Source: Actinomycetota bacterium (GTDB taxonomy: Bacteria > Actinomycetota > Thermoleophilia > Solirubrobacterales > Solirubrobacteraceae). Taken from it: a stretch of DNA of 7,566 nt. The position numbers and the translations under genes are program-made. The notes under the pieces are model-generated. The model saw only the letters and a program-made list of their open reading frames with translations. It was not told the origin of the DNA and did no database searches. Below are positions 1 to 5,770 of this stretch, one piece after another (the first letter of the stretch is position 1; each line of letters starts with the position of its first letter). The stretch spans positions 1 through 7,566 of the forward strand of contig JAHWJM010000118.1 in the NCBI GenBank assembly GCA_019348435.1, written 5' to 3'.

Positions 1-196
1 CTACGCGCTCGGCGCGTACTTCGCCGATCGGCACCCCGAGCTGATGGACGACGTCGTCGCCCAGGCCCAGCGGATCGAGGAGGCCGGTGCCGCGCGCTAC
101 GCTCACGCGGAGAGCATCTCATTGGAGAGTGCTCTGCAGACGCTCATCACGGGGCTCGCCGTTCGGTACTACCGGGCGGTTGCCGGGTCGTCGTGA
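1..196 (+). CDS. C-terminal fragment of an unidentified protein
   Basis: An open frame read from base 2 runs in from the left edge and ends at TGA 194-196, giving 64 visible residues that finish ...RYYRAVAGSS. The fragment is mostly helical in character, with a mixed acidic/alanine stretch (ELMDDVVAQAQRIEEAGAAR) and a final helix rich in Leu, Ile and Tyr. It has no cysteine, membrane segment or catalytic motif. The layout of helices is compatible with the ligand-binding C-terminus of a TetR-type regulator, but nothing seen is diagnostic, so I do not name it. Codon use is GC-rich, as in the rest of the window. It lies in the same direction as the tRNA gene 16 bases downstream, and its stop codon forms part of that tRNA's apparent promoter. 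Confidence 0.65.
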   Translation, partial: YALGAYFADRHPELMDDVVAQAQRIEEAGAARYAHAESISLESALQTLITGLAVRYYRAVAGSS

Positions 197-202
197 GATA
201 AT
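194..202 (+). promoter_or_regulatory. Extended -10 promoter of the tRNA-Pro gene
   Basis: TGA-GATAAT fits the extended -10 pattern TGn-TATAAT with one mismatch. It lies 10 bases before the first tRNA base, so transcription would start about 4 bases upstream of the mature 5' end. No convincing -35 box lies at normal spacing; TTGCCG at 180-185 is too close. The TGA is also the stop codon of the preceding gene. This is inferred from sequence only. Confidence 0.45.
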
Positions 203-212
203 CGTCTGTCAT

Positions 213-286
213 CGGGGCGTGGCGCAGCCTGGTAGCGCGCACCGTTCGGGTCGGTGAGGTCCCGAGTTCAAATCTCGGCGCCCCGA
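213..286 (+). tRNA. tRNA-Pro, anticodon CGG
   Basis: A complete cloverleaf can be folded by eye. The acceptor stem is CGGGGCG (213-219) with CGCCCCG (279-285) and discriminator A286. The D arm is GCGC/GCGC around AGCCTGGTA. The anticodon stem is CACCG/CGGTG (240-244 and 252-256) with loop TTCGGGT, placing anticodon CGG at 247-249, which reads proline codon CCG. The variable loop is AGGTC. The T arm is CCGAG/CTCGG around TTCAAAT. All stems pair fully. The 3' CCA is not encoded and would be added by nucleotidyltransferase. CCG is expected to be a frequent proline codon in a genome this GC-rich. No copy of its 3' end was seen elsewhere in the window, so there is no sign of an element integrated here. 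Confidence 0.97.
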
Positions 287-346
287 TTGGCAGGACCAAC
301 CGCAAGCAGCGGCCGCGAGTTGCGGAAGTCCCTGAGGGAAGTACCT

Positions 347-401
347 GCGAAGCGCTGCGAAGCCGCGAAGTTGCGGCCCGCAGCGGTTTCGCCGCGGCTT
401 C
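347..401. repeat. GCGAAG repeats with a 9-bp inverted repeat in a non-coding gap
   Basis: The 182 bases between the tRNA and the HtrA stop hold no supportable gene. Within them GCGAAG occurs three times close together (347-352, 357-362, 365-370). GAAGCCGCG (359-367) is an exact inverted match of CGCGGCTTC (393-401) across a 25-base loop. A second small hairpin, GCGGG/CCCGC, lies at 442-454. None has a T-tract, so they are not typical Rho-independent terminators. They could still act as weak or Rho-assisted 3' structures for the tRNA or for the opposing HtrA transcript, or be chance in very GC-rich DNA. Confidence 0.35.
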
Positions 402-468
402 CGCTGCGCGGCCGATGCGTCGCAGCGGGTGGTGGCCTCTTGCGGGCGCCCCGCGGCTCTGCGTGAGG

Positions 469-1515
469 TCAGTTCGGACGACGCCCCGTCTCGACGTTGA
501 TCGTCCGGCGGCCGTCGTCGCGCACGATCGTCAGCTTCAGCTCGTCGCCGGGCTCACTGCGGCGCAGCGCCGACAGCACGTCCTCGACCGACGACACGGC
601 ACGTCCGGCCGCCTCGACGATGACGTCGCCCGGACGCAGGCCCGCCGCGTCGGCCGGCCCGTTGTCTTCGACGAGAGCGATGATCGCACCCTCGTCCACC
701 GGGACTCCAAGCTGCTCGGCGATGTCGGGCGTGAGCGGCCGCAGCTGCACGCCGAGGAAGGGGTGCTCGACGCGACCGTCGTCGGCGAGCTGGCCGACGA
801 CGTCGATGACGGTTGGTGCCGGAATCGCGAAGCCGATCGCGACGGCGCGGGCGGCCGGCGGGATGTGTGCCACGTTGATGCCGATCACCCGCCCGTCTGC
901 GCCGACGAGAGCGCCACCGGAGTTGCCCGGCGAGATCGGCGCGTCGGTCTGCAGCAGGTTCACGAGTGCCGGCGTCAGACCGCCGGACGGGATCGCGCGG
1001 TCGACGCCCGACACGATTCCTGCTGTGACGGAGCCGGAGAAGCCCAAGGGGTTGCCGATCGCCACGGCGAGCGAACCGACCGGCGGTACCGACCGCGCGA
1101 AGGTCGCCGGCGGCAGGTCGCGCTCGACGCTGAGCAACGCCAGGTCCGTACGCGGATCGCTTGCGACCAGACGCGCGTCGAGGCGCTCGCCGCTGGCGAG
1201 CGCGACGTCGATCTCCGCCGCGCCGGCGATCACGTGATGGTTGGTCACGATCTGGCGGGCCTTGTAGACGACGCCGCTGCCCTCGCCGCTGCCCTGCGCG
1301 CCGCGGACCTCGACGGCCACCACCGATGGTTCGAGCTTGCGGTAGATCTCGGGGACGGCGGCAAGCGTCCCGCCGCCGGCCGCCCGGGCGGCGCTCCTGG
1401 GCTCGCCTGCGCCGTCCGATCGCTGCTCGTCGCCCTCGCTGCCGCCGCAGCCCGCCGCGGCCACTGCAACGAGCATGACGGCGAGCCTCGTCCGGGCTCG
1501 TCGGCCGATGTGCAT
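469..1515 (-). CDS. HtrA/DegP-type serine protease, lipoprotein, one PDZ domain
   Basis: This 348-residue protein is an envelope protease/chaperone of the trypsin-like HtrA family, expected to degrade or refold damaged exported proteins. Residues 1-23 are a lipoprotein signal: Arg-rich start, hydrophobic stretch and lipobox AAGC with Cys23 as the lipidated residue. A Gly/Ser/Glu-rich linker follows to about residue 50. The protease domain (about 55-245) shows all three catalytic residues: His94 in TNHHVI, Asp124 in RTDLALL and Ser199 in GNSGG, plus the family motif AIGNPLGF at 152-159. One PDZ domain occupies about 254-345, starting FLGV and containing AGLRPGDVI. Many actinobacterial homologues use a transmembrane anchor; a lipid anchor is the variant seen here. 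The ATG is supported by GAAGGG four bases upstream and by GGAGGG further back. The gene is divergent from the RCK_C membrane gene, suggesting shared control. All functional residues are intact. Confidence 0.95.
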   Translation of the reverse strand: MHIGRRARTRLAVMLVAVAAAGCGGSEGDEQRSDGAGEPRSAARAAGGGTLAAVPEIYRKLEPSVVAVEVRGAQGSGEGSGVVYKARQIVTNHHVIAGAAEIDVALASGERLDARLVASDPRTDLALLSVERDLPPATFARSVPPVGSLAVAIGNPLGFSGSVTAGIVSGVDRAIPSGGLTPALVNLLQTDAPISPGNSGGALVGADGRVIGINVAHIPPAARAVAIGFAIPAPTVIDVVGQLADDGRVEHPFLGVQLRPLTPDIAEQLGVPVDEGAIIALVEDNGPADAAGLRPGDVIVEAAGRAVSSVEDVLSALRRSEPGDELKLTIVRDDGRRTINVETGRRPN

Positions 1516-1540
1516 GGCGCCCTTCTGCCCTCCACACGAG

Positions 1541-1567
1541 CCTGTAATCCTCCGACCCCGCTGTCAA
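1541..1567 (-). promoter_or_regulatory. Candidate promoter for the HtrA gene
   Basis: Read on the minus strand, a perfect -35 box TTGACA (1567-1562) is followed after 15 bases by TACAGG (1546-1541), a weak -10 with TA and A in place. The spacer is shorter than the usual 17. The start codon lies 25 bases further on, leaving room for the GGAGGG/GAAGGG ribosome binding sites. On the other strand TGTAAT (1543-1548) is one base from a consensus -10 and could serve the divergent membrane gene, although it has no clear -35. The two promoters would overlap, so the divergent genes may compete or be co-regulated. Confidence 0.4.
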
Positions 1568-1587
1568 ACCACGATCCGGGGAGCAGC

Positions 1588-1620
1588 ATGTCCTACGCCA
1601 ACCAGATGCTCGAGCCCTAG
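1588..1620 (+). CDS. Ten-codon leader ORF upstream of the RCK_C membrane gene
   Basis: The ORF encodes MSYANQMLEP and ends at TAG 1618-1620. A strong ribosome binding site, GGGGAG (1578-1583), lies four bases before its ATG. By contrast the following gene's ATG (1624) has no visible ribosome binding site and begins only three bases after the TAG, in the same frame. The simplest reading is a leader peptide that delivers ribosomes to the downstream start by termination-reinitiation. Alternatives are a nonsense mutation or sequencing error splitting a longer N-terminus, or chance. The peptide has no run of one amino acid that would suggest classical attenuation. Confidence 0.4.
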   Translation: MSYANQMLEP

Positions 1621-1623
1621 ACG

Positions 1624-2382
1624 ATGGTCGCGATCGCCACGGTCATCGTCGTGATGCTCGTCTCGCTGCTCATCACGCGCGTCGCGACCGTCGCGCTCAC
1701 GCTGACCGGGCTCTCGCGCGAGGCCGCCCGCTTCCAGGCGCGCTCGGCGCTCTCGGGCACCGGGTTCACGACGTCCGAGGCGGAGGCGGTCGTCGGGCAT
1801 CCGGTGCGCCGCCGCATCGTCGCGACGTTGATGCTCGTCGGCAGCGCCGGGCTCGTGACCGTCATCGCGACGCTCATGATCTCCTTCACCGACGCGGGCG
1901 GAAGCCAGGCGCTTCACCGCGTCCTGGCGCTCGTCGGCGGGCTGATCTGCGTCTGGCTGCTGGCCAAGAGCGCCTGGGTCGACCGCCGCCTGTCGTGGCT
2001 GATCGCGAAGATCCTCGATCGCTGGACGGACCTCGAGGCACGCGACTACGGAGCCCTGCTGCACCTCGCCGAGCAGTACGCCGTCGGGGAGATCCTCGTC
2101 CGCGAGGGCGATTGGCTGGCGCAGCGGACGCTCGGCGAGCTGAACCTGCGCGACGAGGGTGTGGTCGTTCTCGGCGTGACGCTCGCAGACGGCGCGTGGA
2201 TCGGCTCGCCGACGTTCGATGTGCAGATCCGCCCGGGCGAACGCATCGTGGCCTACGGGCCGAGCGAGCGGTTGCGCGACCTCGACCACCGCCGGCGCGG
2301 CTCCGAGGGCGACCGCGCACACGACGCGGCGCTGGAGGCGCACCGACGGCTCGTCCACGAGGTCGAGCAGGATCACTCGTGA
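1624..2382 (+). CDS. Three-helix membrane protein with C-terminal TrkA-C (RCK_C) domain
   Basis: This 252-residue protein has an N-terminal membrane part and a cytoplasmic regulatory domain. Hydrophobic segments are at about 4-27, 66-88 and 97-118. Between the first two lies a conserved-looking loop, FQARSALSGTGFTTSEAE (37-54), followed by HPVRRRI. From about 151 to 220 is a TrkA-C/RCK_C-like fold (VGEILVREGDWLAQRTLGEL, then a stretch ending IRPGERIVAYGP), the domain that binds ligands such as cyclic di-AMP in potassium transport proteins. There is no Rossmann RCK_N domain and no full channel or antiporter, so it is not TrkA itself. It may regulate or form part of a cation transport system; the transported ion is unknown. 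ATG 1624 is preferred because the first membrane helix begins at once, but it lacks a ribosome binding site and appears to depend on the leader ORF just upstream. The tail is charged and probably disordered. It converges with the next gene, with only four bases between stop codons. Confidence 0.85.
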   Translation: MVAIATVIVVMLVSLLITRVATVALTLTGLSREAARFQARSALSGTGFTTSEAEAVVGHPVRRRIVATLMLVGSAGLVTVIATLMISFTDAGGSQALHRVLALVGGLICVWLLAKSAWVDRRLSWLIAKILDRWTDLEARDYGALLHLAEQYAVGEILVREGDWLAQRTLGELNLRDEGVVVLGVTLADGAWIGSPTFDVQIRPGERIVAYGPSERLRDLDHRRRGSEGDRAHDAALEAHRRLVHEVEQDHS

Positions 2383-2386
2383 GCCG

Positions 2387-3430
2387 CTATCGCACGCGCT
2401 CCGCGTCGATCGGCCGCCAGTCCAGGCCCTGACGACGGTAGATCCCGCACGGCTCGGCGGGGATGCCCGGATCGCCGCCGGCGCAGGCGTAGTCCGGCGT
2501 CACGCGATAGGCGGTGGCGCCGCTCCAGGCCCAGTCCGACCACGCCGCGACGGCACCGTCGATCTCGTATCTGCCGTTGCTGATCCGGTAGCGGATCGCG
2601 CCGGAGTTCGTCGTGGAACATCCGCCGGGGTCGCCCTGGCAGGCACGGAAGAACGCGACGCGACCTTCGGCGATCGACGGCCCGAGGTAGGTCTGACCGC
2701 CGAGGCCGGTCGTCATGTACGCCACCTGGCGCGTGTCGCTGCGGCTGACGTTCGTCAGCCGGATCTCGTTCTGACGAAAGCCCGGAAAGCTGTCGGGCTG
2801 GTAGGTCCAGCTCTGCGCCACCCACCGACCCCAGAGATCCATCGCAGCCAGGCGCGTTTCCTCGATCCTGCGGCAGTCGGGCGGATCGACCGCGCCGCAG
2901 CGCCGGGTGGGCAGGCCCGCGAGGCGCTCGGAGCGCCGCGCGCGCGGCCAGCTCAGAAGCTTGGTGTACGGGATGACCTTGTCCGCGCCGTAGCGCCGGC
3001 CGAACGCCAGCCGCCCCTTCCAGACGGTGGGCGCGATCTCGTCGTGCCCGTTCGTGTTGGCGTTGCGCACGGGCCGCAGGCGATCGCCGACGCGCAGGCC
3101 GATGACGAACAGGTCGCAGGACCCGGCGCACAGCGAGACCACCACGGACGGACGGCCCTTGGAGTCGGGCCCGAGATCGGCATCGAAGATCTGCGCCTGC
3201 GCGGGCACCGGCAGGTCGCGCAGCTCGCCGTCGTGCCAGCTGCTCAGCCGGTAGCGCTCGCCGTCCCACCGGCTGAACAGCAGCCAGCCGGCGTACTCGT
3301 CGACGGGGCTAGACCGCGCGAGCGGCACGAGCAGTTCCTCGCCTGCGGATGCCTGCGCGGGCGCGAGGGGCGGGGCGGAGAACATCGCCGCGATGGCGAT
3401 GGCAAGGGTGATGAACAGTGTGTGTCTCAT
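2387..3430 (-). CDS. Secreted cysteine-paired protein, probable beta-propeller-like fold
   Basis: This 347-residue protein has no firm family assignment. Residues 1-29 form a Sec signal peptide (short basic start, hydrophobic core LFITLAIAIAAMF, cleavage likely after AQA27 or ASA29). The mature part consists of short repeated beta-like blades, for example GWLLFSRWDGERYRLSSWHDG and DLGPDSKGRPSVVVSLCAGSCDLFVI, resembling TolB/WD40-like propellers. Eight cysteines occur in four near pairs (CAGSC; RRC...PDC; ACQGDPGGC; ACAGGDPG...PC), which suggests disulfides outside the membrane. There is no enzyme motif or anchor. It is the last gene of the kinase/regulator operon, reached through the 17-codon ORF 3427-3480, and has no ribosome binding site before its ATG, so it is likely translated by coupling. 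It could be an extracellular ligand-binding or sensing partner of the kinase, but that is inference from position only. Confidence 0.85.
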   Translation of the reverse strand: MRHTLFITLAIAIAAMFSAPPLAPAQASAGEELLVPLARSSPVDEYAGWLLFSRWDGERYRLSSWHDGELRDLPVPAQAQIFDADLGPDSKGRPSVVVSLCAGSCDLFVIGLRVGDRLRPVRNANTNGHDEIAPTVWKGRLAFGRRYGADKVIPYTKLLSWPRARRSERLAGLPTRRCGAVDPPDCRRIEETRLAAMDLWGRWVAQSWTYQPDSFPGFRQNEIRLTNVSRSDTRQVAYMTTGLGGQTYLGPSIAEGRVAFFRACQGDPGGCSTTNSGAIRYRISNGRYEIDGAVAAWSDWAWSGATAYRVTPDYACAGGDPGIPAEPCGIYRRQGLDWRPIDAERVR

Positions 3431-3480
3431 GCAGGTGCAAACGTGCCGGCGCGGGTGAGGTAGCGCCGTGTCCCGGGCAT
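3427..3480 (-). CDS. 17-codon ORF bridging the regulator and the secreted protein gene
   Basis: The ORF encodes MPGTRRYLTRAGTFAPA. Its ATG shares a base with the response-regulator stop (TGATG), and its own TGA overlaps the ATG of the secreted protein (ATGA). It therefore fills the whole 49-base gap between the two genes with translated sequence. Neither it nor the next gene has a visible ribosome binding site, so terminating ribosomes could reinitiate in sequence. The peptide is basic (three Arg) without a known motif; its role may be only to carry ribosomes. A 6-bp hairpin (CGGCGC 3447-3452 with GCGCCG 3463-3468) lies inside it and could modulate the coupling. It could be chance in GC-rich DNA, but both junctions being exact overlaps argues otherwise. 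Confidence 0.4.
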   Translation of the reverse strand: MPGTRRYLTRAGTFAPA

Positions 3481-4133
3481 CAGGGTTCGACGAGGCCGCG
3501 CCTGATCGCGTAGCGCGTCAGCGCGACGCGGTCCTTCAGGCCAAGCTTCTCGAGCACGTTCGCGCGATGGCGCTCGACGGTCTTGTCGCTGATGCTCAGC
3601 AGGGCAGCGATCTCGCGGCTGGTCAGCCCTTCGGCGATGAGCTTGACGACCTCGGACTCGCGCGCCGTAAGGGGTTCCGGTACGAGCGCTTCGCGACCCT
3701 GCTCGAGGTGTTCTCGCACGAGCGCCGCGATCCCGCGCGGGTAGAGGAACGGCTCGCCGCGCATCGTCGCGCGGCAGGCGGCGACGAGATCCTCGTGCGC
3801 GGCGGACTTCAGCACGTAGCCGGACGCCCCCGCCCGCAGGGCCTCGAAGAAGAACTGCTCGTTGTCGTGCATCGACAGGATCAGGATGCGCAGGTCGGGC
3901 CGGTGCTTGGCGAGCTGGCGGGTCACCTGGATGCCGGTCAGGCGCGGCATCGAGATGTCGAGGATCGCGAGGTCGAGGTCCTCGTGCAGCGCGGCGTCGA
4001 CGGCCTGCGCGCCATCGCTCGCTTCGGCGACGACCGCGAAACCGGGCTCCGCCTCGAGCGTCAGGCGCAGGCCGTGACGCACCACGGCGTGATCGTCGGC
4101 GAGCAGGATCCGGACGCTGGCTGTGTCGGTCAT
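3480..4133 (-). CDS. NarL/LuxR-type response regulator
   Basis: This 217-residue protein is the DNA-binding partner of the histidine kinase encoded just upstream. Residues about 7-122 form the receiver domain, with acidic pocket Asp13-Asp14, phosphorylation site Asp59 (LDISMP), switch Ser87 and Lys109 (YVLKSA), all present. After a short linker, residues 155-212 form a LuxR-type helix-turn-helix: LTARESEVVKLIAEG, then SREIAALLSISDKTVERHR and VLEKLGLKDR. Length and layout are normal for the NarL family. The ATG overlaps the kinase stop as ATGA, a standard translationally coupled pair. After phosphotransfer it would bind promoter DNA as a dimer; the targets cannot be read from this window. The kinase, regulator and secreted gene appear to form one transcript. 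Confidence 0.96.
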   Translation of the reverse strand: MTDTASVRILLADDHAVVRHGLRLTLEAEPGFAVVAEASDGAQAVDAALHEDLDLAILDISMPRLTGIQVTRQLAKHRPDLRILILSMHDNEQFFFEALRAGASGYVLKSAAHEDLVAACRATMRGEPFLYPRGIAALVREHLEQGREALVPEPLTARESEVVKLIAEGLTSREIAALLSISDKTVERHRANVLEKLGLKDRVALTRYAIRRGLVEP

Positions 4134-5083
4134 GACTCAGATGAGACCACGAGGCGCACCTCGGTGCCAGGACCGTCGGTACGCCGCTGTATGACGAGCC
4201 GAGCGCCGACCGACAGCGCGCGCTCGCGCATGCTGCGGATCCCGCCGTCGGTGCCGGCTGCGCGCCGCTCGTCGATCCCGACACCGTCGTCGCGAACCGT
4301 CAGCTCCACGAGCTTTCCGTCCGCCGTCAGCGAGATCGCGATGCAGCCCGCCTGCGCGTGGCGGATTGCGTTGGTGACGCTCTCCTGCGCCACGCGATAG
4401 AGGACGAGCTCCTGGTCGTCCTCCAGCGTGGGCAGGTCGCGCTGCAGCTCGCGCACGATACGGATGCCGGTCTGCTCGGTCAGGCGCGTCGCGAGGCTGG
4501 TCAGCGCGGCCGGTAGTCCCAGCGCGTCGAGTCCCTCGGGCCGCAACGTGCGCACCACGCCGCGCACGTCCTCGACGCTTGCCAGGACGCTGTCGCGCAG
4601 GTCGACGACCTCGCGCCGTACGTCGAGCGGGGCGCGCTTGTGCAGACGGTCGAGCTGCAGGGCGAGCGCGGTGAGGTTCTGGCCGATCTCGTCGTGCAGC
4701 TCATCGGCGACGCGGCGGCGCTCGGCCTCGCGTTCGGACAGGGTCCGGCGCAGGCTCTCGCGCCGCTCGGTCTCCAGCCGATCGAGCATCTCGTTGAACG
4801 CCTCGGTCAGCACGCCGACCTCCGACTCGGCCTGCGGCGCCGGGATCCGTTCGCCTGGCCGCAGCGGGTCCACGCGGCCCATCAGGTCCGTCAGGCGTTC
4901 CAGCGGCGTCACCGCGCGGCGCATCAGCACGAGGTTGACGACCAGCATCATCAGAAGACCGCCTGCGATGGCCGGGATCCGCCCGTTCGCCGGCTGCAGG
5001 TGGAGCACGAGCGCGGCGGCCGCAAGCACCGTGGCGTTGGGGATGAACAGACGCCAGAACAGCGGGATGTACCGCGCGTGCAC
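4130..5083 (-). CDS. Membrane sensor histidine kinase, HAMP + HisKA_3 + HATPase
   Basis: This 317-residue kinase autophosphorylates on histidine and passes phosphate to the NarL-type regulator that follows. Two hydrophobic helices (about 11-29 and 36-54) are separated by only some six residues, so there is no extracytoplasmic sensor domain. A HAMP linker follows (about 55-108, with TPLERLTDLMG and a later FNEMLDRLE) and leads into a charged coiled coil. The HisKA_3 dimerisation domain carries ERRRVADELHDEIGQNL with phospho-acceptor His130. The ATPase domain has N-box Asn238 (ESVTNAIRHA), G1 box DDGVGI (265-270) and G2 box GGI (280-282). All are intact. The first codon is GTG at 5083 with no ribosome binding site, but a TANNNT -10-like box stands six bases before it, which fits a leaderless transcript. 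Signal sensing is probably within the membrane or through a partner protein. Confidence 0.95.
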   Translation of the reverse strand: MHARYIPLFWRLFIPNATVLAAAALVLHLQPANGRIPAIAGGLLMMLVVNLVLMRRAVTPLERLTDLMGRVDPLRPGERIPAPQAESEVGVLTEAFNEMLDRLETERRESLRRTLSEREAERRRVADELHDEIGQNLTALALQLDRLHKRAPLDVRREVVDLRDSVLASVEDVRGVVRTLRPEGLDALGLPAALTSLATRLTEQTGIRIVRELQRDLPTLEDDQELVLYRVAQESVTNAIRHAQAGCIAISLTADGKLVELTVRDDGVGIDERRAAGTDGGIRSMRERALSVGARLVIQRRTDGPGTEVRLVVSSES

Positions 5084-5089
5084 GGCTGA

Positions 5090-5095
5090 AGGGTA
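5090..5095 (-). promoter_or_regulatory. Candidate -10 box for a leaderless kinase transcript
   Basis: Minus-strand TACCCT (5095-5090) matches the actinobacterial -10 pattern TANNNT. It is separated by six bases from the GTG start of the histidine kinase, so transcription would begin at or next to the start codon. No ribosome binding site is visible, which agrees with leaderless translation. No clear -35 is seen at 17-18 bases. This is an inference from spacing. The rest of the 114-base gap to the divergent DUF3105-like gene holds nothing I can assign apart from that gene's ribosome binding site at 5185-5190. Confidence 0.4.
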
Positions 5096-5197
5096 CGGTG
5101 CGGGCAGCCTGTGGCGGCGATCCGGACGTTCGCGAGCTGACGTAGCGAGATGGTGCGCAGGCCCGCGCGGGAACGCCGTGGGTCAGAGGACTCGCGG

Positions 5198-5770
5198 ATG
5201 GCGCCAGTCGACAAGCACACGAGACGCGGGCAGGCTCGCGTGGGCCCGATCGCGCGTTACGCGATCATCTGCATCGCGATCGGTGCTGCCGTCGCGGGGC
5301 TCATGGTCGCGATGCTCGGCGGCACCGATTCCGATACGGATGCGACGTTGCCGCCCGTGCGCGAGACGCAGCTCGTGAAGGCGGTTGAGGCAGGTGGCTG
5401 TGAGCTGCGCCGCGCCCGCGCGGGCGAGCAGCTCAGTCCGCCGGTCGACGGCCCTCCGGGGGCTCCCGCCCTCCCGCGGTTCTACGAGGACGCGCCACCT
5501 GTCGAGCAGCTGACGGCCGCGCTGCGGCGTGGCGTGACGGTGATCTTCTACGGCGACGAGGTCGCCGAGGAGCGCCTCGAGCAGCTGCGCGCGCTGCAGG
5601 CCCAGGCCCCGACCGGCACGATCGTCGTCCCCGACGCGACCGGGATGCGCTACGAGGTCGCGGTCGCGGCGTACCGGCGCCTGCTCGGCTGCGAACGCTT
5701 CACCGACGCCTCGATCGATGCCATCCGTCTGTTTCGCGGGCGCTACGTCGGTACCGGCCCGGACCGCTGA
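5198..5770 (+). CDS. DUF3105-like membrane-anchored protein lacking the family histidines
   Basis: This 190-residue protein has a short basic cytoplasmic N-terminus, one membrane helix (about 19-41) and an exported domain. The exported part follows the DUF3105 pattern block by block: SPPVDGPPG (80-88) where the family has PPxxGPH or PPxGGDH, RFYEDAPPVEQLTAALRRGVTVIFYG (94-119) where it has a Tyr/His segment ending HxxEHG plus a beta strand, LEQLRAL (127-133), then YEVAVAAYRRLLGC and FRGRYVGTGP near the end. The three histidines I expect in those blocks are all replaced here. Cys68 and Cys165 could pair. The family function is unknown. I chose ATG 5198 because AGAGGA (5185-5190) lies seven bases upstream and the protein then begins shortly before its anchor. 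An in-frame ATG at 5150 would add 16 residues but has no good ribosome binding site. Family assignment is from recognition of the overall pattern. Confidence 0.75.
   Translation: MAPVDKHTRRGQARVGPIARYAIICIAIGAAVAGLMVAMLGGTDSDTDATLPPVRETQLVKAVEAGGCELRRARAGEQLSPPVDGPPGAPALPRFYEDAPPVEQLTAALRRGVTVIFYGDEVAEERLEQLRALQAQAPTGTIVVPDATGMRYEVAVAAYRRLLGCERFTDASIDAIRLFRGRYVGTGPDR

Noticed and set aside
213..286. tRNA-Pro gene as an integration site for a mobile element
   Set aside because: No integrase gene, no direct repeat of the tRNA 3' end and no change in base composition are visible in the window.
442..454. GCGGG/CCCGC hairpin as the HtrA terminator
   Set aside because: The stem is only five base pairs with no T-tract after it on either strand, which is common by chance at this GC content.
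415..1620. Plus-strand 401-codon ORF across the HtrA gene
   Set aside because: It is antisense to a protease with an intact catalytic triad, lipobox and PDZ domain. Its translation is Arg/Ala/Asp-rich with no domain, as expected for shadow frames in GC-rich DNA. Only its last ten codons are discussed, as a possible leader ORF.
1564..2376. Minus-strand 270-codon ORF across the RCK_C gene
   Set aside because: It is a highly charged Arg/Asp/Glu-rich translation without domains, antisense to a gene with clear membrane helices and an RCK_C domain.
1624..2382. Identification as KhtT or TrkA itself
   Set aside because: There is no RCK_N/Rossmann nucleotide domain as in TrkA, and KhtT-type proteins lack three N-terminal membrane helices. 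Only the RCK_C part is shared.
2219..3463. Plus-strand 414-codon ORF across the secreted-protein gene
   Set aside because: The opposite strand has a good signal peptide and paired cysteines. This frame overlaps the end of the RCK_C gene and resembles no protein family.
3468..4400. Plus-strand 310-codon ORF across the response regulator and kinase end
   Set aside because: It is antisense to two clearly conserved signalling proteins, has no recognisable domain and shows typical shadow composition.
4428..5378. Plus-strand Ser/Arg-rich 316-codon ORF across the kinase gene
   Set aside because: It is antisense to an intact histidine kinase, and its Ser/Arg-rich composition is a frame artefact.
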